Assembly: GCF_902859585.1 (NCBI RefSeq)
Contig: NZ_CADIJM010000006.1
Coordinates: forward strand, 186,001-250,000
DNA: 64,000 nucleotides
From: Achromobacter animicus
Lineage (GTDB): Bacteria > Pseudomonadota > Gammaproteobacteria > Burkholderiales > Burkholderiaceae_B
Direction of reading: 5' to 3'
Shown: positions 36,253-45,635 of the stretch, piece after piece
How positions within the stretch are numbered: position 1 is the stretch's first letter
Layout of the letters: the number at the start of each line of letters is the position of its first letter
Made by a program: the position numbers and the translations under genes
The notes under the pieces: model-generated
Told to the model about the DNA's origin: nothing
Databases searched by the model: none
What the model saw: the letters and a program-made list of their open reading frames with translations, nothing else

Positions 36253-39200
36253 CTAGCCGGGCAGCGACGCCGCGCCCGCAGCGGTATACCCGCCCTGATG
36301 GCTTGCCAGCCGCGCATACACGCCTTGCTTGCGCAGCAGTTGGTCGTGCGTGCCGGACTCCGCCAACGTGCCGCGGTCCAGCACCAGAATCAGGTCGGCA
36401 TCGCGAATGGTGGACAGGCGATGCGCAATCACCAACGTCGTGCGGTGGCGCATCAGCACGTCGAGTGCGCCGCGCACCTGCATTTCCGACAGCGTGTCCA
36501 GATGCGACGTGGCTTCGTCCAGGATCAGCACCGGCGCGTTCTTCAAGAAGGCACGCGCAATCGAGATGCGCTGCCGCTGGCCGCCCGACAACTGCATGCC
36601 GCGCTCGCCCACGCGCGTCGCCAGCCCCTCGGGCAGACGCTGCACGAAGTCGGCCAGCGCCGCCTGTTCCAGCGCACGTATCAGATCTTCGCGGCTGGCC
36701 TCGGGACGCGCCAGCCGTATGTTGCCTTCGAGCGTGTCGTTGAACAGATACGTGTCCTGTGTGACCAGCGCCACGCGCTCGCGCAGGCCGTCGAGCTGGA
36801 GTTGGCGCACGTCCACGCCGTCCAGCTTGACTGCGCCTTCGCGGGGATCCCAGAAGCGCAGCAGCAGGCTGGCCACTGTGCTCTTGCCTGCGCCCGAGGC
36901 TCCGACGATGGCCACCGTGGCGCCGGCAGGCGCCGTGAAGCTAAGCTGCCGCAGCGTGTCCTGGCGCTTGCCGGGGTAGGCGAAGCTGACGCGCTCGAAC
37001 GCGAGCGACAGGCCATGCGGCGCCACCGGCGCGGGCAGGGGGCCGTCCACGACGGGTTCGGGTTCGTTGGCCACCACGTGCAGGCGGCGCGTGGCGGCGA
37101 TGGTGTCGGCCAGTTGCCGGCTGACCTGCGAGATCTCGGACACCGGCAGGAACGTCGCCAGCGCGATCAGCACCAGCAGCGGCAGCATGCCGGCTTGCAG
37201 CGTACCGGCCTGCACCTGCAGCGCGCCCACGACAGCTACCGAGAGCCCGCCCAAGCCCATCGCGATTTCAAACCAGGCCGTCTGGCGCGACAGGTCGCGC
37301 AGGATGGCCAAGCGCCGCGCCCGATAGTGATCGGCGACTTTCAAGAACTGATCGCGGCGCCGGCCCGTCGCCTGGAAGGCGGTCAGGTCGGCCAGGCCCT
37401 GGATGGTGTCGGTGGTGTGAGCGCTCATTTCACCCAGCGCCTCGCGCGCCTTGTCGCCCAACGCATCGACGCGGCGCCGGCCGCGCACGGGAGAGACCAG
37501 CGCATAGGCCAGGAACGGCAGCAGCGCCAGCGCCACCGGCCAACTGTAGAACCCCAGGAAACCCAGCACGGACAACGGCACCAGCACGGACACGATGGCC
37601 GGCGCGATGGTGTGCGCGTAGAAATACTCGACCATCTCCACGTCCTGCGTGGCCAGCGCGACCAGATCGCCCGAGCGGCGTTGCAGCAGGTACGCGGGCG
37701 CCAGCCGTTCGAGCTTGTCGTAGAGCTTGACGCGCATGTCGGCCAGAAGCTGATAGGCCATCGCATGCGCCAGCCACGATTCCAGCCAATGGAACAGGGC
37801 GGCCAGCGGCGCGGCGATCAGCAGGCCGACGATCAGCGCGGTGGTATCGCCACCGTCGCGGATCGCGGCCACGATCAGGGCGCTGAACACGCCCACGCCG
37901 ATAAAGGCGGCGACACGCGCCACGCCCAGCAGAATGGTCGCGATGAGCGTGCCGCGCCATGGGCGCACCACCGACAGCAGGGTGCCCAGTGTGGCGCGCC
38001 AGCCGACGTGATCGGCATCCGCGTCCAGCGACCGCAGGGCCGGACCGGGCGCGTTGCCGTCGTCGGGCTCAGCGGCGGGATTGCCCGCCGCCTGCTGCGC
38101 CGAGGGCAATACGCCTGCGGCCGGGTTGCGGTGCGCGGCCGCCTGTTCGTGCATCAGGCGGTAGTACAGCCCTTTCTCGCGCATCAGGTCGGCATGCGGT
38201 CCGGCTTCGGCCACTCGGCCCTGGTCCAGCACCAGGATGCGGTCCGCGCCGATCACGCTGGCCAGCCGGTGCGCCAGGATCAGCGTCGTGCGGCCGGCCA
38301 TGAGGCGGTCCAGCGCCTGCTGGATCAGCGCCTCGTTCTCGGTGTCGACCGACGACAGCGCCTCGTCCAGAATCAGGATGGGCGCGTCGCGCAGCAGGGC
38401 GCGGGCGATCGCCACGCGCTGGCGCTGGCCGCCCGACAATTGCAGGCCGCGCTCGCCGATGCGCGTGGCGTAGCCGTCCGGCAGCGCCATGATGAAGTCG
38501 TCGATGTTGGCGGCGCGGGCGGCGGCGCGCACCTCATCAAGCGTTGCGTCGGGGCGGCCCAGACGCAGGTTGTCGTCGATGGTGCCGTGAAATAGCGTGA
38601 TGTCCTGGCTGACCAGGGCGATGTGTGACAAGAGGAACTGCGTGTCCAGCGCGTTGACGTCGTGCCCGCCCACGCGGACCGCGCCGGATTGCGGCACGCA
38701 TTCGCGCAGCAGCAGCCGCACGATGGTGGATTTGCCCGCGCCGCTGGGGCCGACCACGCCGACCCGTTCGCCCGCCGCAATGCGGAACGCCAGGCCCCGG
38801 TGGGCGGCGCGTTCGGGCGTGTACGAAAAGGCGACGTCGTCGAACTCGATGGTCGGCGCCAGGCGCGCAGGGCCCGCTTGCGCGGCGCGCGCGTCGGGGG
38901 CGGGCGTCAGTGGCTGTGCGTCCATCAGCGCGTGAATGCTGGCGGCGGCCGACTGGCCCAGCATGCCCCGGTGCAGCACCGCGCGCAGATCGCGCAGAGG
39001 GCGGAAAATCTCGGTGCCCGCCATCAGCACGATCAAGAGCGCCTCGACGCTCATGTCGCCGGTGGTCACGCGCCAGGCGCCCAGCGTCAGCGCCAGCGCG
39101 GCGCCCAGCGCCACGCCCAGGTCGCTGATGCCGCGCGTCAGCAGGCTGACGGACAGCACCCAGAACGTGTTGTCGGACAGACTGCGCGCGCGGGCGGCAA

Positions 39201-39861
39201 GCCGCTCGCCCCACGCCTTGCCCTGGCCATACGACTTGAGCGTGGGAAGCCCCTGGACCGCGTCCAGGAACTCTTCACCGAATTCGTTGAGCGACCGGCT
39301 GCGCGCCAGGCTGGCACGGCGGTCCAGCATGTGTACGGCCATCGGCCCGAACAATGCGAAGAGCGCGGCGGCCAGGAAGACGAGGGCGGTCGGCACGTCC
39401 CAGAACGCGATGACGGCAAAGATGGCAAAGGGTGCGGCGGCCGCGATGGCGACCTGCGGCAGATACTGTCCGAAGAAGGTCTGCAACTGTTCGACGCCGT
39501 CCACCACAGTCAGCATGACGCCACCCGTGCGCTGGTTGGCGAACCATGCCGGTCCCAACGCGACGATGCGGTCGTACAGCTTCGCGCGCAGCGTGTGCTG
39601 GATGGCAGCGGATGTGCGGTTGGCCTGCACCGTGCGCCAGTCGTCCAGCAACGCCCGCAGCAGCACCATGGCCGCCACGCAAAGCGCCGGCATTGCCCAT
39701 TCCTGCCACGGCGCCCCGTCGAACACGCGTGCGAGCAGCTGCCCCAGAAACACGTACCGCGCAATCCCGGCCGCCAGTGCCAACAGGCCCAGAAAGATGC
39801 CGCCCGCCATGCCGGCACGCAGACCCTCGGTCAGACGCCACAGCCTCGAATCGAAATACAT
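36253..39861 (-). CDS. Double-cassette ABC exporter (CydDC-like fusion)
   Basis: A 1202-residue protein carrying two complete exporter halves, each a membrane domain plus ATPase. Half 1 covers about residues 1-570, with Walker A GPSGAGKST, LSGGQRQRVAIARALL and ILILDEALSSVD. Half 2 covers about 620-1195, with GASGAGKST, LSGGQRQRISIARAFL and VLILDEATSHLD. A linker rich in Ala/Pro separates them. Half 1 resembles CydD (GGVMLTVVDGVEQL) and half 2 CydC, so a thiol or other small-molecule exporter is one guess; siderophore-exporter relatives are another. Both ATPases look active. GGATGGAG precedes the ATG. A half-size exporter lies downstream. Confidence 0.9.
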   Translation of the reverse strand: MYFDSRLWRLTEGLRAGMAGGIFLGLLALAAGIARYVFLGQLLARVFDGAPWQEWAMPALCVAAMVLLRALLDDWRTVQANRTSAAIQHTLRAKLYDRIVALGPAWFANQRTGGVMLTVVDGVEQLQTFFGQYLPQVAIAAAAPFAIFAVIAFWDVPTALVFLAAALFALFGPMAVHMLDRRASLARSRSLNEFGEEFLDAVQGLPTLKSYGQGKAWGERLAARARSLSDNTFWVLSVSLLTRGISDLGVALGAALALTLGAWRVTTGDMSVEALLIVLMAGTEIFRPLRDLRAVLHRGMLGQSAAASIHALMDAQPLTPAPDARAAQAGPARLAPTIEFDDVAFSYTPERAAHRGLAFRIAAGERVGVVGPSGAGKSTIVRLLLRECVPQSGAVRVGGHDVNALDTQFLLSHIALVSQDITLFHGTIDDNLRLGRPDATLDEVRAAARAANIDDFIMALPDGYATRIGERGLQLSGGQRQRVAIARALLRDAPILILDEALSSVDTENEALIQQALDRLMAGRTTLILAHRLASVIGADRILVLDQGRVAEAGPHADLMREKGLYYRLMHEQAAAHRNPAAGVLPSAQQAAGNPAAEPDDGNAPGPALRSLDADADHVGWRATLGTLLSVVRPWRGTLIATILLGVARVAAFIGVGVFSALIVAAIRDGGDTTALIVGLLIAAPLAALFHWLESWLAHAMAYQLLADMRVKLYDKLERLAPAYLLQRRSGDLVALATQDVEMVEYFYAHTIAPAIVSVLVPLSVLGFLGFYSWPVALALLPFLAYALVSPVRGRRRVDALGDKAREALGEMSAHTTDTIQGLADLTAFQATGRRRDQFLKVADHYRARRLAILRDLSRQTAWFEIAMGLGGLSVAVVGALQVQAGTLQAGMLPLLVLIALATFLPVSEISQVSRQLADTIAATRRLHVVANEPEPVVDGPLPAPVAPHGLSLAFERVSFAYPGKRQDTLRQLSFTAPAGATVAIVGASGAGKSTVASLLLRFWDPREGAVKLDGVDVRQLQLDGLRERVALVTQDTYLFNDTLEGNIRLARPEASREDLIRALEQAALADFVQRLPEGLATRVGERGMQLSGGQRQRISIARAFLKNAPVLILDEATSHLDTLSEMQVRGALDVLMRHRTTLVIAHRLSTIRDADLILVLDRGTLAESGTHDQLLRKQGVYARLASHQGGYTAAGAASLPG

Positions 39862-39934
39862 AGCATTACTCCATCCAGAGCCTGCATCGTCCCCGATCCG
39901 GCGCGCGCGCGAAAGCGATGAATTTTCAATCAAG

Positions 39935-39953
39935 GGTTGAGATAAACTCAACC
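39935..39953. promoter_or_regulatory. Dyad operator at the lysR start
   Basis: GGTTGAG (39935-39941) and CTCAACC (39947-39953) form a perfect 7-bp dyad around ATAAA, one base before the LysR ATG. It lies in the 93-base gap to the divergent double-cassette exporter. A LysR protein could autorepress through it and perhaps control the exporter. Alternatively it is an RNA hairpin masking the ribosome site. Confidence 0.6.
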
Positions 39954-39954
39954 G

Positions 39955-40992
39955 ATGTCCGATTTCTCTACCCGCACGCCGCCGCTGGCCGCGTTGCGCG
40001 CCTTCGAAGCCGTGGCCCGTCTGGGCAGCCTGAGCCGTGCGGCTGCCGAGCTCAACGTCACGAAAAGCGCCGTCAGCCATCAGTTGCGCGCCCTGGAAGC
40101 CGACCTGGGAACATCGCTGCTGCGCCGGGGCGGCACCGTGCGGCGCGCCGAAACCACGGAAGCGGGCGCTGCGCTGCTGGCTTCCGTACAACAGGCCTTG
40201 ACCCTATTGGAAACCGCCTGCCGCAATGTCCGGGCCAGCGCCCGCGGCAAGCGGCGCTACACCCTGAACGTGTCCGCCAACCCCTCGCTGGCCGCGCTGT
40301 GGCTGGCGCCGCGCATCGGCCGCTTCATCGAACTGCATCCGGACATCGACATCCAGGTCTACCTGCACGCCAGCCAGGATCCGGCTTGGAAGACCCAGGA
40401 CATCGACCTGGCCTTCCTGCACGTTCGGGCGATGGGGCCGCACATTGCCGCGCCGGGCGACATTCCGCTGATGACCGAAACCGTGGTGCCGGTGTGCAGT
40501 CCGGCGCTGGTGCCCGAGGCCGACCGCAATGACTCGCGCGTGTTCCTGCGCCACCGCTGGCTGGAAGAAAAGCACATCGACAGCCCCGAGACCGATTGGC
40601 GCACGTGGGGCCCCCGGCTGGGGATCGCGCCGGTCGACTGGCAGGATCCGATGGTGCTGAGCGGCTTGAGCACCGTGGTGGCCGCGGCGGCGGCAGGGGT
40701 GGGCATCGCGCTGGGCCGCGCGCCGCTGATCGACGAAGACCTGGCGAGCGGCCGGCTGGTGCCGCTGATGCCGCATCTGCGCATGCCGGGCTCGTGGGGC
40801 TATGTCATGCGCATCCACGCCAACCGGCCGATGGATCCCTCATTGCCCGCGCTGGTGGAGTTTCTGGCCGAGGAAGGCCGCAGCACAGGCGCGTGGCAAA
40901 GCCCCGACGGCGTATTCGGCAGCCTTGCCCCGCATGACGTTCACGCCGAGCATCAAGATCGTCCAGCCGGATCACGCACGCGGCGCGGTTAA
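39955..40992 (+). CDS. LysR-family regulator (GcvA-like)
   Basis: A 345-residue LysR protein of the GcvA-like group. The N-terminal HTH lies at about residues 8-68 (PPLAALRAFEAVARLGSLSRA, LNVTKSAVSHQLRALE). The ligand domain covers about 95-310, and about 35 extra residues at the C-terminus have no clear fold. It is divergent from the ABC exporter and convergent with the importer ATPase gene, the two stops overlapping by four bases (TTAA). A perfect dyad overlaps its own start region. Which neighbour it controls is unclear. Confidence 0.9.
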   Translation: MSDFSTRTPPLAALRAFEAVARLGSLSRAAAELNVTKSAVSHQLRALEADLGTSLLRRGGTVRRAETTEAGAALLASVQQALTLLETACRNVRASARGKRRYTLNVSANPSLAALWLAPRIGRFIELHPDIDIQVYLHASQDPAWKTQDIDLAFLHVRAMGPHIAAPGDIPLMTETVVPVCSPALVPEADRNDSRVFLRHRWLEEKHIDSPETDWRTWGPRLGIAPVDWQDPMVLSGLSTVVAAAAAGVGIALGRAPLIDEDLASGRLVPLMPHLRMPGSWGYVMRIHANRPMDPSLPALVEFLAEEGRSTGAWQSPDGVFGSLAPHDVHAEHQDRPAGSRTRRG

Positions 40993-41768
40993 TCGGCCGT
41001 CAACTCCATGCTGCGCGTCACTTCCTCCTGCACGCGCTCCCAGATCGCCCGCTTCAGTTCCACGAATCGCGTCGACAATTGCACGTCCGCGCTGCGCGGA
41101 TGCGGCAGGTCGTTCTGGATGTCCTGCACGATGCGGCCGGGCTTGGAACCCATGACCGCCATCCGCGTCGACAGGGTCAGCGCCTCGTCGATGGCGTGCG
41201 TGATGAAAACGATGGTCTTGCCGCTCTGCTCGTAGATCGACAGCAATTGGTCCTGCAGCACCTGCCGGGTCATCGCATCAAGCGCCGCGAACGGCTCGTC
41301 GAACAGCATCACGTCCGGGTCGTTGGCCAGCACGCGCGCAATCGACACGCGCTGCTTCATCCCGCCCGACAGCGCGTGCGGATACTTGTCCGCCGCGTGC
41401 TTCAGGCCCACCATCTCGATGAACTTGCGGGCGATCGGCGCGCGCTCCTGGCGCGACATTCCGCGCATCTTCAGGCCCAACTCCACGTTCTCCTGCACCG
41501 TGCGCCACGGAAACAGCGCGTACTGCTGGAACACCATGCCGCAGGCGGCGGTCACGTCGGTGACCTTTTTGCCGTTGATCTCCACCGACCCGGTGTTGGG
41601 CGTGATGAAGCCCGCCATCAGGTTCAGCAGTGTCGATTTGCCGCAGCCCGAGGCGCCCAGCAGCACCAGGAATTCTCCGCGTTTGACCTCCAGGTTGACC
41701 TTGTCCAGCACCGGCACTTCGCCGTAGGCCTTGGAGACGTCCGTCAGCCGGATCATCGTGTCGTTCAT
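40989..41768 (-). CDS. ABC importer ATPase (TauB/SsuB type)
   Basis: A 259-residue importer ATPase. Walker A is GASGCGKST, Q-loop FQQYALFPWRT, signature LSGGMKQRVSIARVLA, Walker B VMLFDEPFAALDA and switch His in FITHAIDEAL. The ALFPWRTVQENV form is typical of nitrate/sulfonate/taurine importers. The ATG at 41768 overlaps the permease stop (ATGA). It is third in the operon binding protein-permease-ATPase. The cargo is likely an organic acid, amine or sulfonate; the divergent FAD oxidoreductase cluster may use it. Confidence 0.92.
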   Translation of the reverse strand: MNDTMIRLTDVSKAYGEVPVLDKVNLEVKRGEFLVLLGASGCGKSTLLNLMAGFITPNTGSVEINGKKVTDVTAACGMVFQQYALFPWRTVQENVELGLKMRGMSRQERAPIARKFIEMVGLKHAADKYPHALSGGMKQRVSIARVLANDPDVMLFDEPFAALDAMTRQVLQDQLLSIYEQSGKTIVFITHAIDEALTLSTRMAVMGSKPGRIVQDIQNDLPHPRSADVQLSTRFVELKRAIWERVQEEVTRSMELTAD

Positions 41769-42535
41769 CGCTGCCATGCCAGCACCCATCGTTCAAGAAG
41801 CCGCAAACACAGATCGGTCACCAGCACGGTGAAACTGATCAGCACCATACCCAGCACCACGGTGTCGGTCTGGAAGAATTCCTTGCCGTTCATGATCATG
41901 AAACCCAGGCCTTCCTTGGACGCCACCAGTTCGGCCGAGATCACGCAGGTCCAGGACAGGCCCAGGATGATCTTCATGCCCGACAGAATCTGCGGCAGAC
42001 AGCCCGGAAACAGCACCTCGCGCATGACCTGCCAGCGGTTGGCGCCCAGGTTGCGCGCGGCGCGCACCAGCACGGGGTCGATGCTGCGCGAGGCCTCCAT
42101 CACGTACAGCAACGCGGGCACGAAGGACCCCATGAACACGATGCTGTACTTCTGCGTTTCGGTGATGCCGAACCACAGCAGCGACAGCGGAATCCAGCTC
42201 ATGGACGGCAGGGGGCGCAGGAACGAGATGATGGGGTCGAAGACGGCGCGCGCCACCTTCGACGTGCCCAGCAGGATCCCCAGCGGAATCGCCACGATCA
42301 CGGCAGCCAGAAAGCCCACCATGACGCGGCGCGTGGAGGCCAGCACGTTGTAGAACAGCGTGCCCTGGTCGGACATGGACAGCGCGCGCGCCAGGACCTG
42401 GGACGGCGCGGGCAGGAAGATGGGATCGACCGCGCCGGCACGGCACAGGCCTTCCCACATCAGCAGAAAACCCAGCAGCGAAAACACGCTGACCCAGAGC
42501 AGGCGCGTTTCGCGGGATGACGAACGTGTGGACAT
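41765..42535 (-). CDS. ABC importer permease (TauC/SsuC type)
   Basis: A 256-residue membrane permease with about six hydrophobic segments and the binding-protein-dependent permease domain (about residues 60-245). The EAA-like loop is in AARNLGANRWQVMREVLFPGCL. This matches the TauC/SsuC family. It starts 18 bases after the binding-protein stop and overlaps the ATPase start by four bases. See the binding protein for what it may import. Confidence 0.92.
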   Translation of the reverse strand: MSTRSSSRETRLLWVSVFSLLGFLLMWEGLCRAGAVDPIFLPAPSQVLARALSMSDQGTLFYNVLASTRRVMVGFLAAVIVAIPLGILLGTSKVARAVFDPIISFLRPLPSMSWIPLSLLWFGITETQKYSIVFMGSFVPALLYVMEASRSIDPVLVRAARNLGANRWQVMREVLFPGCLPQILSGMKIILGLSWTCVISAELVASKEGLGFMIMNGKEFFQTDTVVLGMVLISFTVLVTDLCLRLLERWVLAWQR

Positions 42536-42553
42536 AGGCAGACTGTCCCGGGC

Positions 42554-43552
42554 TTAGAGGTACGAGGACTGGACCCAGTCCTTGACGGTGGGTGCGCGGT
42601 CGATCTGCTTGAGCGACACCAGCATCTCGGCCAGCTTCTGCATGCCGTTCACGAAGTTGCCGGGCTCGATCATCAGCGCCTTCTGGTCTTCAGCCGAATA
42701 CCACTGCGTCTGCTTGATGACGGCCAGCTGCTCGTCCTTGGACAGCCCGGTCAGTTCCAGCAGCACGCCGGCCGCTTCCTCGGGCTGGTTCGTCAGCATG
42801 GCGTTGGCCTGGAACACCGCCTGCAGGAACTTGCGCACGGCGTCCGGATTTTCCTTGCCCAGCTTGGCGTGCGTCAGCAGCACGTCGGGTCCGGGGGTGA
42901 TGGCGTATTGCTTGTAGAGCGAGAACGCGGTGTCGTCCAGCAACACGTGCGTGCCCGGCACGGCTTTGATGCGGTCAAACGCCGGCGTCCAGGCCACGGC
43001 CGCGTCGATCTGGCTGCCCTGGTAGGCAGACAGGAGGTTGGTCGCGGGCAGGTTGATGATCGAGACATCGCGATCGGGATTCAGGCCGGCCTGGCGCAGC
43101 ACGTCCAGCAGCAGCACGTGGGCGCTGGAGGCGTACGTGACGCCGATCTTCTTGCCCTTCAGGTCGGCAACGGATTTGACGTTGTCGCGCACGAGCACGC
43201 CTTCGGCACGGCCGAAGTTGTTGGGGGTGGCGATGACCTGGAACTGGCGCGCGCCCGCGGCCATCAGCGCCAGCGACGACACCACGCCCGTGCCCGCCAG
43301 GTCCACATTGCCCGCCATCACCGCGCTCATGCGGTCCGACGACGTGGCAAAGCTCTGCCACTTGATGTCCAGACCCTGCTTGGCGAACAGCCCCGTCTTC
43401 ATCGCGATGTAGGCGGAGTAATGGCCCAGCCAGGCCGAGCCGCCATAGGTGTAGGACGCGCCGGCGGCGCGGCCGATCATCGGAAAGCCCAGGGCGCTTG
43501 CGCCCGCAAGTGCAGCGGTGCGCACCAGCATGGCGCGGCGATTCATGTTCAT
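42554..43552 (-). CDS. ABC importer periplasmic binding protein (SsuA/TauA/NrtA type)
   Basis: A 332-residue periplasmic binding protein. The N-terminus is RRAMLVRTAALAGASALGF with an Arg pair and hydrophobic core, which may be a Tat-like or Sec signal, cut near GRAAGA. The mature part resembles the NMT1/SsuA family (ASYTYGGSAWLGHYSAYIAM, FAKQGLDIKW). It is first of a three-gene importer. AGGGG precedes the ATG. The gap to the divergent oxidoreductase (about 200 bases) should hold both promoters, so importer and enzymes are likely co-regulated. Confidence 0.9.
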   Translation of the reverse strand: MNMNRRAMLVRTAALAGASALGFPMIGRAAGASYTYGGSAWLGHYSAYIAMKTGLFAKQGLDIKWQSFATSSDRMSAVMAGNVDLAGTGVVSSLALMAAGARQFQVIATPNNFGRAEGVLVRDNVKSVADLKGKKIGVTYASSAHVLLLDVLRQAGLNPDRDVSIINLPATNLLSAYQGSQIDAAVAWTPAFDRIKAVPGTHVLLDDTAFSLYKQYAITPGPDVLLTHAKLGKENPDAVRKFLQAVFQANAMLTNQPEEAAGVLLELTGLSKDEQLAVIKQTQWYSAEDQKALMIEPGNFVNGMQKLAEMLVSLKQIDRAPTVKDWVQSSYL

Positions 43553-43755
43553 ATTTTTCCCCTACTTGAATGTAGATTGACCGATAGATTCCATGTCGCC
43601 GGCACTCTGGGGTGCGGCAGACGAGACTTTCGCCCGAGCGCCTGGCGGCGGCATGAATATAAGGAGCGGCGATGGTCAACATCAGCGGCGCTTAAATTTC
43701 TGCAGCTCCGAAACGGCGGGTCCACACTCGCCGCACTTGTCCTTGGAGCCTTGTC

Positions 43756-44943
43756 GTGAAAAGTTTTGACGTGATCGTGATTGGTGCCGGCGTGATCGGC
43801 AGTTCGGTGGCGTTTCACCTGGCCGAACTCGGCGCGAAGAACGTGCTGGTGCTGGACCGCGAGACCATCGGCGCGGGCACCACGTCGCAGTCGTCCGGCA
43901 TCCTGCGCACGCACTATTCCGTGCGCGAGAACGTGGAGCTGGCCCAGCGTTCGTGGAGCGTGTTCAACAATTTCGCCAGCTATCTGGGCGACGAAGAGGC
44001 TTCGTGCGGCCTGGTCAAGTGCGGCTACCTGATCACCGCCGCCGACGACGACAAGCTGGAACCGCTACGCGGCGCGCTGGCGCAGCAGCAGGCGCAGGGC
44101 ATCGCGCTGGAATTGCTGAATGCCGCGCAGGCGCGCGAGCTGCTGCCCATTGCGTCCTTCGACAACGCCGCGCTGATCGGCTACGAGCCCGAGGCGGGCT
44201 TTGCGGACGCGTATCTGGTGGCCACCAGCTTTGCGCGCGGCGCCCGCCGCCGCGGCGTCACCATCCGCGAAAACGTCAACGTCCAGCGCCTGATCATCGA
44301 CAACGGCCGCGTGACGGGCGTGGTGACGTCCGAAGGCGACTACAGCGCGCCGCTCGTCATCAGCACGCAGAACATCTGGACGCCGGAACTTGCCGGCTGG
44401 ACCGGCGTGGCCATGCCCGTCGTGCCGGAGCGCCACGCCGTGCTCGCGCTGGAATGCGACGCGGCGCCCTATACGTATTCGATGCCGGTCTTCAAGGACC
44501 TGGCCTCGCCCGGCATGCTGTATTGCCGCAGCTACGGCGGCAACCAGATGCTGGTCAGCGAAGGCATCGTCGGCGAGGCGCTGCAAAAGAGCGATGCCGA
44601 GCAGGGCGACATTCCGCTGGACTACGTGGCCGAGGTGGGCGCGCAGGTGGCGGACCGCTTCCCCGCGTATGAGGCCGCCGGACTGGCGTCGTCGTGGACC
44701 GGCGTCTACGACGTGACGCCTGACTGGAACCCCGTGCTGGGCCGTGTGCCGGGGGTCGACGGGCTGATCGTGGGCTTCGGCTTCTCGGGCCACGGCTTCA
44801 AGCTCTCGCCCACCGTGGGTCGCGTGCTGGCGCAGGAAGCGCTGGGTCTGGCGACCGACGTGTCGCTCACGCCTTACGAATTGGGGCGCTTTCAGCGCGG
44901 CGCGCTGTTGACCGGGAAGTACGGCCTTGGCGCAGTCTCCTGA
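43756..44943 (+). CDS. FAD-dependent oxidoreductase (DAO family, sarcosine oxidase beta-like)
   Basis: A 395-residue flavoprotein of the DAO family. The N-terminal FAD motif is VIVIGAGVIGSSVAFHLAELG (residues about 6-26). GTTSQSSGILRTHYS follows, and the C-terminal half ends with DWNPVLGRVPGVDGLIVGFGFSGHGFKLSP. It resembles sarcosine oxidase beta subunit or related amine/amino acid dehydrogenases. The GTG start follows GGAG. It heads an operon with HutD and electron transfer flavoprotein genes, so it may pass electrons to ETF rather than oxygen. It is divergent from an importer that may bring its substrate. Confidence 0.9.
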   Translation: MKSFDVIVIGAGVIGSSVAFHLAELGAKNVLVLDRETIGAGTTSQSSGILRTHYSVRENVELAQRSWSVFNNFASYLGDEEASCGLVKCGYLITAADDDKLEPLRGALAQQQAQGIALELLNAAQARELLPIASFDNAALIGYEPEAGFADAYLVATSFARGARRRGVTIRENVNVQRLIIDNGRVTGVVTSEGDYSAPLVISTQNIWTPELAGWTGVAMPVVPERHAVLALECDAAPYTYSMPVFKDLASPGMLYCRSYGGNQMLVSEGIVGEALQKSDAEQGDIPLDYVAEVGAQVADRFPAYEAAGLASSWTGVYDVTPDWNPVLGRVPGVDGLIVGFGFSGHGFKLSPTVGRVLAQEALGLATDVSLTPYELGRFQRGALLTGKYGLGAVS

Positions 44944-45568
44944 TCCGCGCGGTCCGGTGCAAGCCAGCTGGTTGGCGCTGCCGCCCGAGCCGTGGAAGAA
45001 CGGCGGGGGTGTCACGCGCACGCTGGTGGCCGACCCAGCCGGACGCTGGCGCGTCAGCATCGCCGATATCGAACGCGACGGCCCGTATTCACGGTTTCCC
45101 GGGTATGACCGCGTGTCGGTCGTGCTGGCGGGCGAGGGCGTGATGCTGCAAGGCGAGGGTGTGGCCGTGCCGTTGCGGCTGCGTGAACCGGCGGTGTTTG
45201 GCGGCGATGCGTTGCTGCAATCCACGTTGGTGGGCGGACCGGTGCAGGTGCTGAATCTCTTTGTCTTGCGCGGCGGTGCGAGGGCGTCGGTGACCTGTTC
45301 GGGGTCGGCGTCCGGTTGCTGCGAGGTCGGCGCGTTGCCGGCCGGCGCGGATGGGCTCGAGGTTACGCGGGTGCGGGTGACGGCGGGGGCATACGAGATG
45401 ACGCGCGGCGTGGAAATGCCGGGCGTCGATTCGCCGGGCGTCGACACGCCGGGCGTCGATACGCCGGGCGTCTGTACGGCGGGCGTCGCCACCCCCGGCG
45501 CCCCAGCCACGCAAACCGACTTCACCGTGATCCTGGACATCACGGTCCAGAAAAGCTTCCCGGACTGA
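44927..45568 (+). CDS. HutD-family protein with C-terminal pentapeptide repeat
   Basis: A 213-residue HutD-like (cupin fold) protein. The family core is WKNGGGVTRTL near residues 23-33, SIADIERDGPYSRFPGYDR and the LREPAVFGGD region. HutD is associated with histidine utilisation but its function is not settled. The C-terminus carries a five-unit PGVDS/PGVDT repeat (about residues 165-189) encoded by a 15-bp tandem repeat (45419-45493), not part of the family. The TTG start overlaps the oxidoreductase end by 17 bases and follows GGGAAG; an in-frame GTG ten codons on is an alternative. It is followed by the etf genes. Confidence 0.82.
   Translation: MAQSPDPRGPVQASWLALPPEPWKNGGGVTRTLVADPAGRWRVSIADIERDGPYSRFPGYDRVSVVLAGEGVMLQGEGVAVPLRLREPAVFGGDALLQSTLVGGPVQVLNLFVLRGGARASVTCSGSASGCCEVGALPAGADGLEVTRVRVTAGAYEMTRGVEMPGVDSPGVDTPGVDTPGVCTAGVATPGAPATQTDFTVILDITVQKSFPD
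45419..45493 (+). repeat. 15-bp coding tandem repeat in hutD-like gene
   Basis: Five contiguous units of 15 bases of the form CCGGGCGTCGATACG, encoding PGVDS, PGVDT, PGVDT, PGVCT, AGVAT. The period preserves the frame, so copy-number changes would only lengthen or shorten the tail. Degeneracy increases toward the end. Confidence 0.9.
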
Positions 45569-45635
45569 CCAAACTACAGCCGTCCCAGTCACAACCCGGG
45601 GCGTCCGTTGATTCCTTTCACTCAGGAGTGTTTCC

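Noticed and set aside
36115-38595. 826-codon plus-strand frame across the double-cassette exporter
   Set aside because: Both ATPase cassettes are intact on the minus strand; the plus-strand frame is low-complexity and domain-free.
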